Assembly: GCA_037447655.1 (NCBI GenBank)
Contig: JBBHKE010000879.1
Span: forward strand, 355,429 to 419,428
DNA from: Zygnema cylindricum
Taxonomy: Eukaryota > Streptophyta > Zygnematophyceae > Zygnematales > Zygnemataceae
Length of the DNA: 64,000 bases
Direction: 5' to 3'
This document shows positions 41,583-52,620 of the stretch, piece by piece (the first letter of the stretch is position 1; each line of letters starts with the position of its first letter). Position numbers and translations under genes: made by a program. The notes below the pieces were generated by a model that had not been told where the DNA came from, searched no databases, and was given only the letters and a program-made list of their open reading frames with translations.

Positions 41583-43849
41583 TATCTTCTGTCTTGCGAG
41601 TTTAAATACTTTTCCTTTATCGCTCCTTGTATCGGGACGCCAAAAGTTGTTAGTTGAGAATCTTAGGTCATGAAGTAAATAGGCAATAAGACAAGCTTAA
41701 AAAGGAGAAAATAACATCTCCACTGAAAAAAGCTCGTCAAAATCTCAACAACAATCTCGAATGGCAGTAAGGCAGGACACTGTTGGTTGAGGACACGAGA
41801 AACGAGAGCACCAAAGGAAACCCTAAAATATCACAACTCACCAATACAAACTTCGAAACTTGTGCAGACTATACGAAACAATACAAACCCTAAAGTGCGC
41901 ACTTTTTCCGACTTCGAAACATTTTGCCAAAACTAGTGCCAGCCTATCACGATCATCATCGCTGAGCTCCTATTCGGTACAACAATCCACATGGTCAGAA
42001 AAAAAAATCAAAAAAATAATAATAATGAAAAAGCAGAATAAAAACGTTCACGGTTTTAGCGTTCGGCAGACGTGGACATTTGCCCGCGTCGCGGTTCGCT
42101 TTCTGATGACTTGTCGCCCTCGTCCCTGGGAGGCTCGTGAGCGCCGAATCTACGATAACCCTGAGCTGGCCTCAGGCAATTGTGTGGACGTGCTGACTCA
42201 CAGCAGGGTCCTGACAGTGGACGCGACAGGCCAATCATATTGTATAACTTCATACGTGGCTAGCCATGAAGGGTCCCGCTTTCTCAGGAGGATGAGCCAT
42301 GTTGGCGAAGTAGCTGGCAGAGGAAAGCCAAATTTCCACGTGGACCAATGAAAATAATGCAGCCTAGGAGGCTCCCGAAGCGGAGGGACTGAAAACAATT
42401 TTTGCCGTTACATGTCGGCAATCCTCATCGATTATTAATAATTGTGCAAACATTGCAATTGTGGTTTGTAGAAAATATCACCTTTTTAAGCAGATCGTAG
42501 CCGTCTATTCAATCTGAAAACGAAGTCGAACGGTAAACATAGACTGCGTGATATACCGTACAGCCCAGAAAAGTGAAAGCTCGACATTTTGTTTTATTCA
42601 ATCCAGGTCCTTATGTACGTCGCATAATAATATATAAAATCCGTACTACCGTATCTGTACCCGTAAGATCCACCCCGTGGAATCAGATTCGGTTCAAGAG
42701 TTAGAGTAAAGTTCCATTAGGGGAAAAATGCCGTTGTCAACTGAAAGCCGTACTCTTTCGAACAGTGCCGTACCAAAAAAAAAATGTCAGAAAAACAAGC
42801 CTACTTAATGAGGGATTTGATTCTCCAAGTTTATGGTCGTAAACGTGGACCGTCGGATGGTCAATCGGATACGCCATCGTCTGAAACTTTCAGTTCGCAA
42901 CAAGTGACTCGGAGTAGGTCAATTCTCAGCGCCTGAACGAATAGCATCGCGCCTCGTGGAAAAGTGAACAAATATCCACGACCGCCGCGCGACCAGGTGG
43001 GTACACGTCGCGCATGACATATGCCTTCCGCCAGGGAGGATGCGAAGCCACCGGAAGCCGCAAGAAAATCTTTGACGGAGGATATTGTTTCACGCGTCTG
43101 TTACCATCCATAACCCTTTTGACATTTTCGGACGCTTTTACAAATCTTAAGTTTCGTCCGCTCGTACAGATTTTATTCAATACGTCGTAACAGTCACTTC
43201 TTACCTTCGCTGGTACAAATATGTGGTCACAATTCGCTATTAGAGATTCTTTGAAGATTTCCAGAATCTTATTAATCTATTACGTGGACCAATAAAATTT
43301 TGCCATGCTAATAAAATATCGGTTACTGACCCGACACAATGGAACGATGGCTTCAGTAAACGATTTTTTGACGTTTACTGAGACCGCCTAATGGAACAAC
43401 GCTCTTAATTTCAATTCGTCAACAGCCGGTTGTTTTTATCACCGACATTTATGGGAATCGATTTTGAGTCAGAATCGTTTTCAGAAAAGACCGAACCACG
43501 TGAAAACCAATAGAAAAACAAGGAATCTGTACTTTTGGTCTTTCGGAAAAGGAATAAAAAACTTCGTACAATAACTGAACTAAGGGGGACGTGGAAAAAA
43601 CATCGGAACATATTTCAATGTGTCACGCTGTCGGGACGCGAAAAAAGCGTCCCACCGTAATACTAAGGGTGCGTCTCCATGTACTTGAAACTTAGCGAAC
43701 TTACTTTGTTTTTTAGCGCAGATCCGGCGGACCCGGATTTCAGGTGTCCCTATGTGTAACAAAAAAAAATTGTTACTTAAGGGTGTGACGATTGTATACG
43801 CTGACAATGCCCGTGACGGTTGTCAACGTCTACAATCTGTGATGAGTAC
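41583..43849. other. Intergenic region upstream of the bZIP gene
   Basis: Holds the presumed bZIP 5' untranslated region and promoter. The 42050-42400 part is more GC-rich and contains ACGTGG motifs, but no gene is recognised. No repeat family could be assigned. Confidence 0.5.
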
Positions 43850-44052
43850 TACACCGAGAATCGTTATTAGCGTTGAGAAATTATTAGTGTAAAGAAAAAA
43901 TTAGCGTCATTCATTCTAATTTAGTGCCAGGAGACGTGGCAGATTATGGTCCACGTCCTTAAATAGAGTAGTTTATTCTATTTAAGGTATTAATGTCAAA
44001 ATTTTGGGGTGCCGATATAGAGTTCATAACGCTAATAACGATTCGTGGTGTA
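43850..44052. mobile_element. MITE, TACACCG family (short subtype)
   Basis: Left end TACACCGAGAATCGTTATTA; right end CTAATAACGATTCGTGGTGTA. The interior lacks the CTCCGTACACAC arm of the long-TIR subtype. Its right end coincides with the start of the next element. Confidence 0.8.
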
Positions 44053-44451
44053 GTGTTGGATATCGGGTAAATTCATATCGCGATAATTTCAATATTTGAT
44101 ATATCGAATATCGATCGAGCAGATTCCTCGATATATCGTACCAGGACCAACATAAATTATCGAGATATATATCGCAAAAACTTGGTGTCCGTACAGTACT
44201 AATACGGAAAATCGTACGGAAAATCGTACGGAATCCCCCCCCCCCCCACTGAGCGCGCGCCCGGGGGGGGGGGGGGGGGTTGAAAAAAAAATCAAGAAAA
44301 AAAAATAAAGAATTTTTTAATGCCTCGATATATCGGCGATATATCGCGATAATTTGGTTTTTGATATATCGAAGCGATATATCGATTATCGGGTACCTGG
44401 AATTCGATATATATATCGAATATCGGCAAAAGGTCCTCGATACCCAACACT
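44052..44451. mobile_element. Small non-autonomous hAT-like element
   Basis: Begins AGTGTTGGATATCGGGTAAA and ends CGATACCCAACACT, inverted ends that resemble those of the 9-16 kb hAT family. The interior is dominated by TATCG/CGATA motifs, and a C13/G17 hairpin sits near the middle. No transposase is present. Confidence 0.7.
44235..44279. repeat. C13 and G17 runs flanking a GCGCGCGC core
   Basis: Thirteen C at 44235-44247, a 15-base linker ACTGAGCGCGCGCCC, then seventeen G at 44263-44279. It could fold as a hairpin, or as G-quadruplex and i-motif structures. Exact run lengths are uncertain in any assembly. Confidence 0.85.
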
Positions 44452-44955
44452 GATGACGCACCTGATTGTTCAAAATTGTCGGTGACGGCACATAATTTTA
44501 TGTGACATTTGTAGGCATTTACCTTTTCAACCCTTTGTCCATGGATGTTATCCATGGCTGACGTTGCCTTCCCTGTACGGTTGCCTTTTTGGCAAATTCC
44601 GCGCGCTTTGAATCTATATTCCTTATTTGAGAAACCTATCTCATATTTATATAATCACTAGTGTAACATACTAATATATAATCACGATGGAGTATCAATG
44701 AAATTCTAAAATTTTGCACATAATATGCACCTTTCAAAATGCAACTGAAAATAAAAAAAGAAATCACATAACGCTTCTTCATCGCGCTATTTTTAGCAAC
44801 GCTCTTTCGTCACACTAGTTTATGGCAAAGAACTTTCGTCATGTTCGAAAATAGGAACCCTAAAAAAAAAAAGAGTTGGCGTTGGTATAGCAGTGCCAAT
44901 ATATAGTGCCGGTTAATAATGTTTTACTTTTGTTTTTTAAAGCGAGTCTTAACGC

Positions 44956-45176
44956 TACACCGTGAATCGCTATTAATGTTAATGTATTTTTTATCTCTTA
45001 TAACATTTTTTCTCCGTACACACATGTCTGATTGTGGATCTGATGGCTGCGATTGAAAAGTAAGATTCTTAGCTTCCGATTGGCGATCTGAAATTTAAAA
45101 TCGGACAAGTATGTACGGAGAAAATATGTTTTGAGTGGCGAAAAAATTATTAACCCTAATAGCGATTCAAGGTGTA
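44956..45176. mobile_element. MITE, TACACCG family (long-TIR subtype)
   Basis: TACACCGTGAATCGCTATTA at the left and AATAGCGATTCAAGGTGTA at the right, with CTCCGTACACAC arms and the GATCTGA/TTGGCGATCTGA core shared with the 8.7 and 50.4 kb copies. Confidence 0.85.
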
Positions 45177-45609
45177 GCTATAACTTGGCCTCTATTGCTT
45201 AACTTTACAATGCTTCCGTACATGCACTATGTGTACGGGTAACTCATAAGTGTTGTAGCCTACATATGGTGATTGTAATGTACGTGTTTGAATGTCATGT
45301 ACTTTTTTGAAAAATCTAACTGAAAATATTAGGAAAAAACATAAAAACCATAAAATGGAACATGGAAAAGAATTGCACGACTTCTAATGCTACTGTACTT
45401 TAAGCGATTTTGACTTAATTTTGTGAAATAATTAACAATATTAACAAGAAAAATAATCAGCAAAATAAATTTTCCCAAACAGTCAGGTACACTAATGTTT
45501 GCTTTAAAATGTGTAAACCAAACACCCAGTTTAACATGTGGAAAATGTTTAAGCTCAAAGTTAAAACGTTCAAACAACCTTTAAACGTTTAATAATTTGG
45601 GGGTATCAG

Positions 45610-47216
45610 TTTGAACCCAACCCTGCTGGGGGCAGAGGCCGAAATCGGGTACCCAAATCTTGCCGTACCCAAATTTTTGTTTTTCGTTTTTTAATCACCC
45701 TAGCCGAATCCAGCCGGCCTCCAAAATTTGGCACCCGAATCCGTTACGGATCCAACGTGGTCGGCCGGGTACGGAATTGGTACGGTCACATACGGATTCG
45801 GGTACCCGATTGCGATCATCATTACGTATTTTTTTATAGGTTTTGATAATCAACATTTTGACGATATTTATGGAATGATCGATATTCGTGATATATCGAT
45901 ATCAACGATATGGACGTATAGGAAATACATACCTTACCGTAGAGGTCGCAATCGGGTACCCGAATCCGTACCCGACCGCTACACCGCGAATCGTTATTAG
46001 TGTCAATAACTATAATTTGGGTTATTAAAATTTTGATTTTTTTTTTCAAATAGGATAGATGATTTTAATTTTTTCCTTGACGTTAATTAAGGTACTGTAC
46101 AAAATAGCGTAAAGCCCGAAAGTACAATAAAATCTAAATAGTGTGGTGTACGGTCGATGTAACACCGTACATAAATGTACCTTTTCAAGTGCAATTTTAC
46201 AAAAAATGAATTAAATCAGACGCGCACGCATAGGAATTTTCTTCAACACTATTTAAACTTTGACACTAATAATGCTTCGCGGTGTAGCGTCAGATCCGGA
46301 ACGGATTCGGGTGCCAAATTTTGGGGGCTGGCCGGATTCAGGCGGGTGATTCACAAAAAAATAAAAAAATCTGGTACGGTCGGGTAAGCAAAAAATGAAC
46401 AAAATTGAAGGTTTTGTATTGTCCATACTATCCAACATTATTGTACTTTCTACTCTTGGTATCGTGGAAGGTATGAGGGAGACATACCATTAATTTTGTA
46501 CTTATTCTGGTACGGGCGGGTACGGGTAGTTGCGAAAAATTGAGTTTCGGTTAACTTTTATTTTCATAAACGCGTATCGGTTAACGGTTAACAATTTAGG
46601 AGCGAGGCATAACCCGGCCGGGTATCGGGTTTTCAGATTTTGAAAAAAAAAATGTTGGTTTCGGTTATCTAAAATTTGGACTTTTGCAACCTAAGCCTTG
46701 GGCAGAGGTCGCAATAGTCAAAATTGCTGATACCTGAATCCGACTTTATTATAATTTTCAAAATTAGAACACCCGAAATCCGCCTGCATTATGTCATGCC
46801 CCTAAATTGTTACGCGGTACCCGATACGTGTTTACGAAAAAAAAAGTTAACCGGAACTCGATTTCTCGCGACTACCCGTACCCGCCCGTACCCGCCCGTA
46901 CCCAAATAAATACAAAATTAATGGTACATCTCCCTCATACCTTCCATGATATCAATATTACAAAGTACAATAGTGTTGTATAGTATGGACAATATTGTAC
47001 AATATAGTATTGTAGTGGAACGTACCTACGAAACCTTCAACTTTTTCCGTTTTTTGCTTACCCGGCCGTACCCGAACTTTTTTTTTTTTGAATCACCCGG
47101 CCGATTCTGACCGGCCCCCAAAATTTGGCACCCGAATTCGTTCCGGATCCGACGCGGGCGGGAGGGTATCGGTCGTGTACGGATTCGGGTTAACTGATCG
47201 CGACCTCTGACCTTAC
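45610..47216. mobile_element. Cluster of foldback elements with CGGGTACCCG-rich inverted arms
   Basis: Units begin near 45632, 45943 and 46692 with CAGAGGTCGCAATCGGGTACC-type ends, and one closes with GATCGCGACCTCTGACC at 47216. The block 46287-46600 is a near complement of 46840-47165: CCGGAACGGATTCGGGTGCC pairs with GGCACCCGAATTCGTTCCGG, and GGTACGGGCGGGTACGGGTA with its inverse. The CAGAGGT-type ends suggest a hAT derivation, but no transposase remains. A TACACCG MITE interrupts the cluster. Confidence 0.65.
45980..46286. mobile_element. MITE, TACACCG family (short subtype), nested in the foldback cluster
   Basis: TACACCGCGAATCGTTATTA at the left; CTAATAATGCTTCGCGGTGTA at the right. Both flanks belong to the foldback element (CCGTACCCGACCGC and GCGTCAGATCCGGAACGG), showing the MITE inserted into it. 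Confidence 0.8.
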
Positions 47217-47584
47217 CTGTATACTATCTGTATATTTCGTACGTTTCTTACATTCTGGAAATTATGCTCTACAGTCCAAAATACTTTTTCAAAGTATCGC
47301 TTACATGGGGACGTACCCTTAGGATTTCTTAGGGTTTTTACTTTTTAGCCTTTTCTGCACCTGACACGTGCCGAGATTTTGCGATGAGTGAGCTCAATTT
47401 GTCTCAAGTTTTAAAGACAAAAAAAACGATTTCTCATTTTTTTTGGTAGCTTCAAAACTTCAAATTTGTCTGCAGGTACAGTACAATACTTTTTACATAG
47501 ATAAAAAGCTTCGCAGTTCCTATCGTACGCACAAAAGGTGTAAAATAGGAATAGTGCGCTAAGAACTCTTGAACGGAACTACAG
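47217..47584. other. Spacer between the foldback cluster and the next MITE
   Basis: AT-rich sequence with no recognisable feature. Confidence 0.4.
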
Positions 47585-48127
47585 TACACCGCCAATCGCT
47601 ATTAGCGTTGTGTACGCTAATCCCGTCCCGCTTTTTTTTTGTTTTATTCTCAAATAGCGTAGTTTATTCTATTTTTTTCTTTATTCTATTTAGGGTTATA
47701 TTCAGTACGTTGTCTCTTAAATAGAGTGGTGTACGGTCAGTGTCAGACCGTACATAAATGTACCTTTTTAAGTTAAAAATTACAATAAATTAGTTTTAGT
47801 AATCGCGGACGCATAAGAATGTGCGTTCTAAAAAGGAAAAAAACCAGGTCGTAAAAAATCCCGCTCGCACATATTCGTCCGACAGCCGCGTTTCGACCGT
47901 GTGAATGTACGATTTGTGTACGATTTGTCAGATTTTGTACGAAAACTTATATTAGTGTAAGCATGTTTGCGACCGACATTTGTTTTTTCAAAGATCCAAA
48001 TTACCATAATCAAACAATTAGAATGTATGATTTTTTCCAAAATTTTCAAATTCTTAAATAGCGTACACCACGGTAATTATTTGTATACGCTAATGAAACC
48101 TACACGCTAATAGCGATTGGCGGTGTA
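47585..48127. mobile_element. Larger TACACCG-family element with perfect 24-base ends
   Basis: TACACCGCCAATCGCTATTA (plus four more matching bases) is repeated inverted without a mismatch at the right end. The 543-base interior differs from the smaller MITEs and has no transposase motif. CAG precedes the left TA and follows the right TA. The perfect ends suggest this is one of the younger copies. Confidence 0.8.
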
Positions 48128-50388
48128 CAGTACGCCTATTTTACATCTTGCGTGCGTATTATACCTTGAATCGTGCGAAACTTTTGACCTATTTTTGTTT
48201 GTTTCTTTAAAATGGACCACACTGTTCAAGGAGTCCTTTTTACAATATTTAGTATTTATTCGCCTTCTCTTTATGATCCACGCGTCAAGCAGCCTATGTG
48301 GAATTTTGGAATTTAGTAAAGCTGGGTAAGGAGCCCGTCACTTAAGATCGGACGGCCAGGATTAACGAACTTGAGGAGACTGCGTGGTCCAGCGCTTAAA
48401 ACAGGATTTGCTGTACCGTACACAATGACAAATCGTACAGATTGATCGTGTCAGCGTGTTTTTTTAGTACTTGTCAGACATTTCATTTCATTTCAGATAC
48501 TTCTGCTTACTGTAGAGAATAACTGTACCGTAGTTCTGCGTTATAGCAAGTAATAATGTCGGCTTGTTTTGTAATATGTCGGCACAAAAGAACAAATATA
48601 TTTTCTGTAATGTGAAAGCATTATATGAGACCTTTGGAGATTGGAGTTTCGTAGAATGACTTGATTTGGTGATTTGGTCCAGGCTGACTTGTACCCTAAA
48701 CCTCGAGATCAGATTGTACTTTATGTACTTGCACCAATAGGAAACGTCCAAACACAATCTAAAAGAGTTTTATGATTGTGTCTGATTTGACCAGAACTGT
48801 GAGCCCGAAAGAAGCTGACTACTTCACACGTGTGAGTACGCTCCTCAAAAGGACTCGTGTGGTTCACATTCAGGGTAAGGCAAAATGTCTCGGAAACAAA
48901 CAAAACAAAAAACATAGCAGATAAAACAAGAAAAGCTGCCTGAAAAAAACACGACAAAACATTTTGTTTTTGTCCACTATGCCAAGTGCCAGGGTTATGT
49001 ACGGTTTTTTAACTTTTATGGGTCACAAATGGACACTTTAACAAAGTATATCTACAACGAGCACGGAGGACCACAAACCATTTCATTTGGAATACAAAAA
49101 GGAAAACATTTTTTTTGTCGTCACCTAGTCCGCGAGTCGCTCTTGAGCCTTGACCAATGGGAATATTTACTCCGACGGTTTGTCCGGAAAAATATCTTCG
49201 GAACAATTTGTTTTGCACAAAACGCCAAAATAGTTTACAATTCCACAGACATCGTATGTATGGGGCATAGTTCAAAAGTAGGCGTTTCAATTGTAGGCCT
49301 TTTGTCGGAGCCTTTATCGTAAGTTGTGTTATGGGCTTTCATGTGACCTTCTTAAGTCGCTACTTTGATCAGCGACCGTCCGATCGTCCAAATCTGACGG
49401 TTTAAATAAAATATACCTCAAAACTCACAGAAAAATATTTTTTTGTCCGAATGTTTTATATTGTATGGGTGTACTTTCACCTACTTTTGAACTATGGGGT
49501 GTGTCGTGCCAAACCTTTATCGTATCTGCCGTACAGTGGTTCCACCGTTCCTTTTAATGTCCGTACTTTTATGTTTGTGCATCCAATCAGCCGTACAGAA
49601 TGTTTAAAATTAAAAAACCTTCATACCGTACGATAACCTGTACAGTTCGAGTCGCAATTTAATGAATTTATGTCTTTCAAGCGTTAGATTATTGTACACG
49701 TCATGGGCTGTTTCGACATGATTCAAATGAAATCTTGACACGTCATCCGCAACAATTCATTGACCTGAAATCGTACGGAATAGCGCATGGATTGTACTTA
49801 TGCGAACTAAACGACATGCAGAGCAGTACACAGTACGTTTAGCAAACGTACATACAATTTAGATAACGTACATAAAAACTTAAAAAGTAATTTTCGATCT
49901 TAAAGTACGCACTAAATGAAAAGGCGTAGCTTCATGCTCCCCAAGGTACAGGTTACTGTTATTTAATCAGAGGTCCGCCGTCTACATAAAATACTGTAGA
50001 TAACTTTTCAAATTTGTTTCCATAAATATAAATCACGCCCTGCAAAAGATGACGTGGCAATCGTACGGTCAAGGACACTGAAATAATGGGAGCCGTCAGA
50101 TGAGCATTGTTGTTACAGGCTTTTCCCACCTCACTCACCCATTTAGCACCTACAGTAAACAGAATAAACGTTTAAACGTAACAAAAAGACGCTTCACACG
50201 TGTATGAGCTGGCACACTTAATCAGTCTGTGAACTCCCACGTGTGAAAAAATAACGTCGAAAGATTTTGGAGAAATCCGTTACAGTAAAGTAGTTTGTAC
50301 CACTTTAATGTATAGAACTGTAAAGTAGAATTGGTATTTCCCTGCTTTGTATCCGTACGATATACAGCTTTGCCATCCGCCAATCCGG
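48128..50388. other. Intergenic region without recognised genes
   Basis: AT-rich, with many CGTAC/GTACG motifs. One open frame at 49029-49322 (+, 97 codons) has no known domain and no splice or composition support, so it is not called as a gene. Confidence 0.45.
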
Positions 50389-50610
50389 TACCACCGTGAA
50401 TCGTTATTAGCGTCAAGGTTTTTTTCGCCACTTAAAACATCTTTTCTCCGTACACACTTGTCAGATTTTCAATATGAGGCCGCCAATCGGAAGCCGAGAT
50501 TGTTAGCTTTCAATCGCAACCGTCAGATCCACAATCCGACAAGTGTGTACGGAGAAAAGATGTTTTAAGTGGCGAAAAAAACCTTGACGCTAATAGTGAT
50601 TCGCGGTTTA
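50389..50610. mobile_element. MITE, TACACCG family (long-TIR subtype)
   Basis: TACCACCGTGAATCGTTATT at the left, AATAGTGATTCGCGGTTTA at the right, and arms TCGCCACTTAAAACATCTTT / AAAGATGTTTTAAGTGGCGA that are exact complements. Confidence 0.85.
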
Positions 50611-51744
50611 GCCTCTTCACTCCGAAGCCTTTTTGAAGACCGCAACAGATAAGATATTTGAATACTGTACGAATCTCCAGGCACCGACAAAATTATTTTG
50701 GAAAAATCGTCGGAGCAACTTTTTGAAAAAAAGCTCCAAAGTAATAAAAGTAGTGTCTTTTTCGGTAATTCCAACACAGGCCAGCAGGTGAAGTGAAATA
50801 GTGACGTCATCGTGACGCTTCACACAAACGTTTGAAATGGCTCAATAATTTTTTTTTTCCAGAGTCGCTCAATTACAAAATTATTTTTCGTCCTGCCCGG
50901 AGAGCAATGCGCCAATATCTTTTTTTTGTACGTCGCCACGTCACCATATATAAAATAAGAAATTCAGGATGAAAACAATGGTGTGCACTGGCCACCCTAT
51001 TCCGGCATTTTCAAGGATTTTTTCAGAAACGGACAAAAAAATAAGTAATCTTCTGTCCGTACAGTATACCAAACGTTTAGCCGCCCTATTTGTCCGTAAC
51101 ACTGTTGACAAAATGTCGGCTGGATAAATGATATCACAATCCGTACAGCGTCCTAAACATTCCGTACATAAAACCGCAGATGGTTCAATAGTTCCGAATT
51201 CACGTCGCGACAAAATAGAGTCAGACTCACGTGTTACCTCCACCGACAACAGTAAACGCGACGCAAAATCTCTAAATTGTCGTTTTGCGCACAAACCACC
51301 TCCCGTGCACATAGTTGCAGATAAACCCTCCCCGAGATCGCCGCCTTTTAAGGCGGCGAAAAAGTTACAGTACTGTGGTTCTCGACGGACACGTGTTCTA
51401 ATTAGTTTGTCGTTTTCCTCCAACACGTACAGGTGATTCCTGTACGGATAAAATTCGGAAGTCGACAGTGAAAATTGTCACACTTCCGGAAAAACGGAGG
51501 AGGTAGAGGGAGAAGAAAAGAAGGGAGGGAGGGATACAGAGAGAGAGAGAGAAAAAGAGAGAGACAGAGGGAAGGAGGGAGAGAGAGAGGGGGAGAGAGA
51601 GAGAGAGAGTATATATTCCGTGCAATTCTTTTCACATTCAACCTCCCTTCTCCTCCCACTCCCCCTTCCCCCCATAACTCACTCCACCCCCTCTCCCCTC
51701 TCCCCTCTCCCCCTGTACTGCCACGTGGCACTCCCATGCACCAG
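50611..51744. other. Upstream region of the pyrophosphatase-like gene
   Basis: Holds the promoter side of the next gene. An open frame from ATG 51128 is rich in S, K and R, like a plastid transit peptide. A GT at 51252 would end it in the phase the next exon needs, so it is a candidate first exon, not an established one. A GA-rich run lies at 51495-51610 and a CCCT-rich run at 51640-51715. Confidence 0.4.
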
Positions 51745-52562
51745 ATAAACCTCCCCCAGATACACCTCCCCCAACCTCTCACGGCGTCTCCCCCAAAGAT
51801 GTCCACGTGGCATCCTTCGGCGCCCCCGGTTCCCTGAATTTCCGTTCCGTTTTTCTCTCACAAAACGACAAAACAATCTTGTCTCCCTGGCACGACATTT
51901 GTCTTCATCTGAACCCCCCTGGCCTTCTCTCATTCGTCTGCAAGACGCCAGCTGGCAGTTGGGTACGGTACGAAATTGCGTCAGACGAACCGTACAATCC
52001 CCTTCGAGTGGTCAAAGTCAAAGAAAAAGACAAAAAAGTCAACCACCCAAAAGTCAACCGCGGTGAAAGTCAACCCTACTTCCCTAATTCCGGATATTCC
52101 GGAAATTTCGGATGGACTCGCTCGAAATCCTCCGCGCACAAAAGACGAAACAGTACCGAAGGCGCGATCTCGCTACCGGACGGAAAACTTTTGTCTTTAC
52201 CCTCCGACCTCCACCCGGGCCACTACGGACAAAACTCTCCGTGGAACGTGGGAATCTTGCCGCAAACCTGGGCGGCCAATGGGAGAGCGCCACGTGGCAA
52301 CTCCCCATTGGACATAATCGATATCGGGACGAACCGGATAAGGAAGCCGGGGGAGGTTTATCTGGTGAAGCCACTGGGGGCTTGGTCGGTGGAGAGGGGA
52401 GGGGATGGGATGCTGACGTGGATAGTGGTGGGGATTGCGGCGGACGATCCGCTGACACGTGGCATTGCTGACGTGGCAGATGTCAGACACGTGCTGCCGG
52501 GACTGCTGAGACTCGTACGGGATTGGCTGAGAGTCATGATAACTGTGGGGAGAGAATGTAGG

Positions 52563-52620
<58 letters not shown>

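Noticed and set aside
41860-42351. 163-codon plus-strand open frame and antisense partners
   Set aside because: Composition changes midway and no family resemblance is seen. The GC-rich second half opens all frames.
49029-49322. 97-codon plus-strand open frame
   Set aside because: No known domain, low-complexity surroundings, and an overlapping minus-strand frame of equal length. Chance is likely.
51128-51437. 101-codon open frame that looks like a transit peptide
   Set aside because: Only one possible donor has the phase needed by the pyrophosphatase-like exon and it is weak, so I left it as a candidate rather than adding it to the gene.
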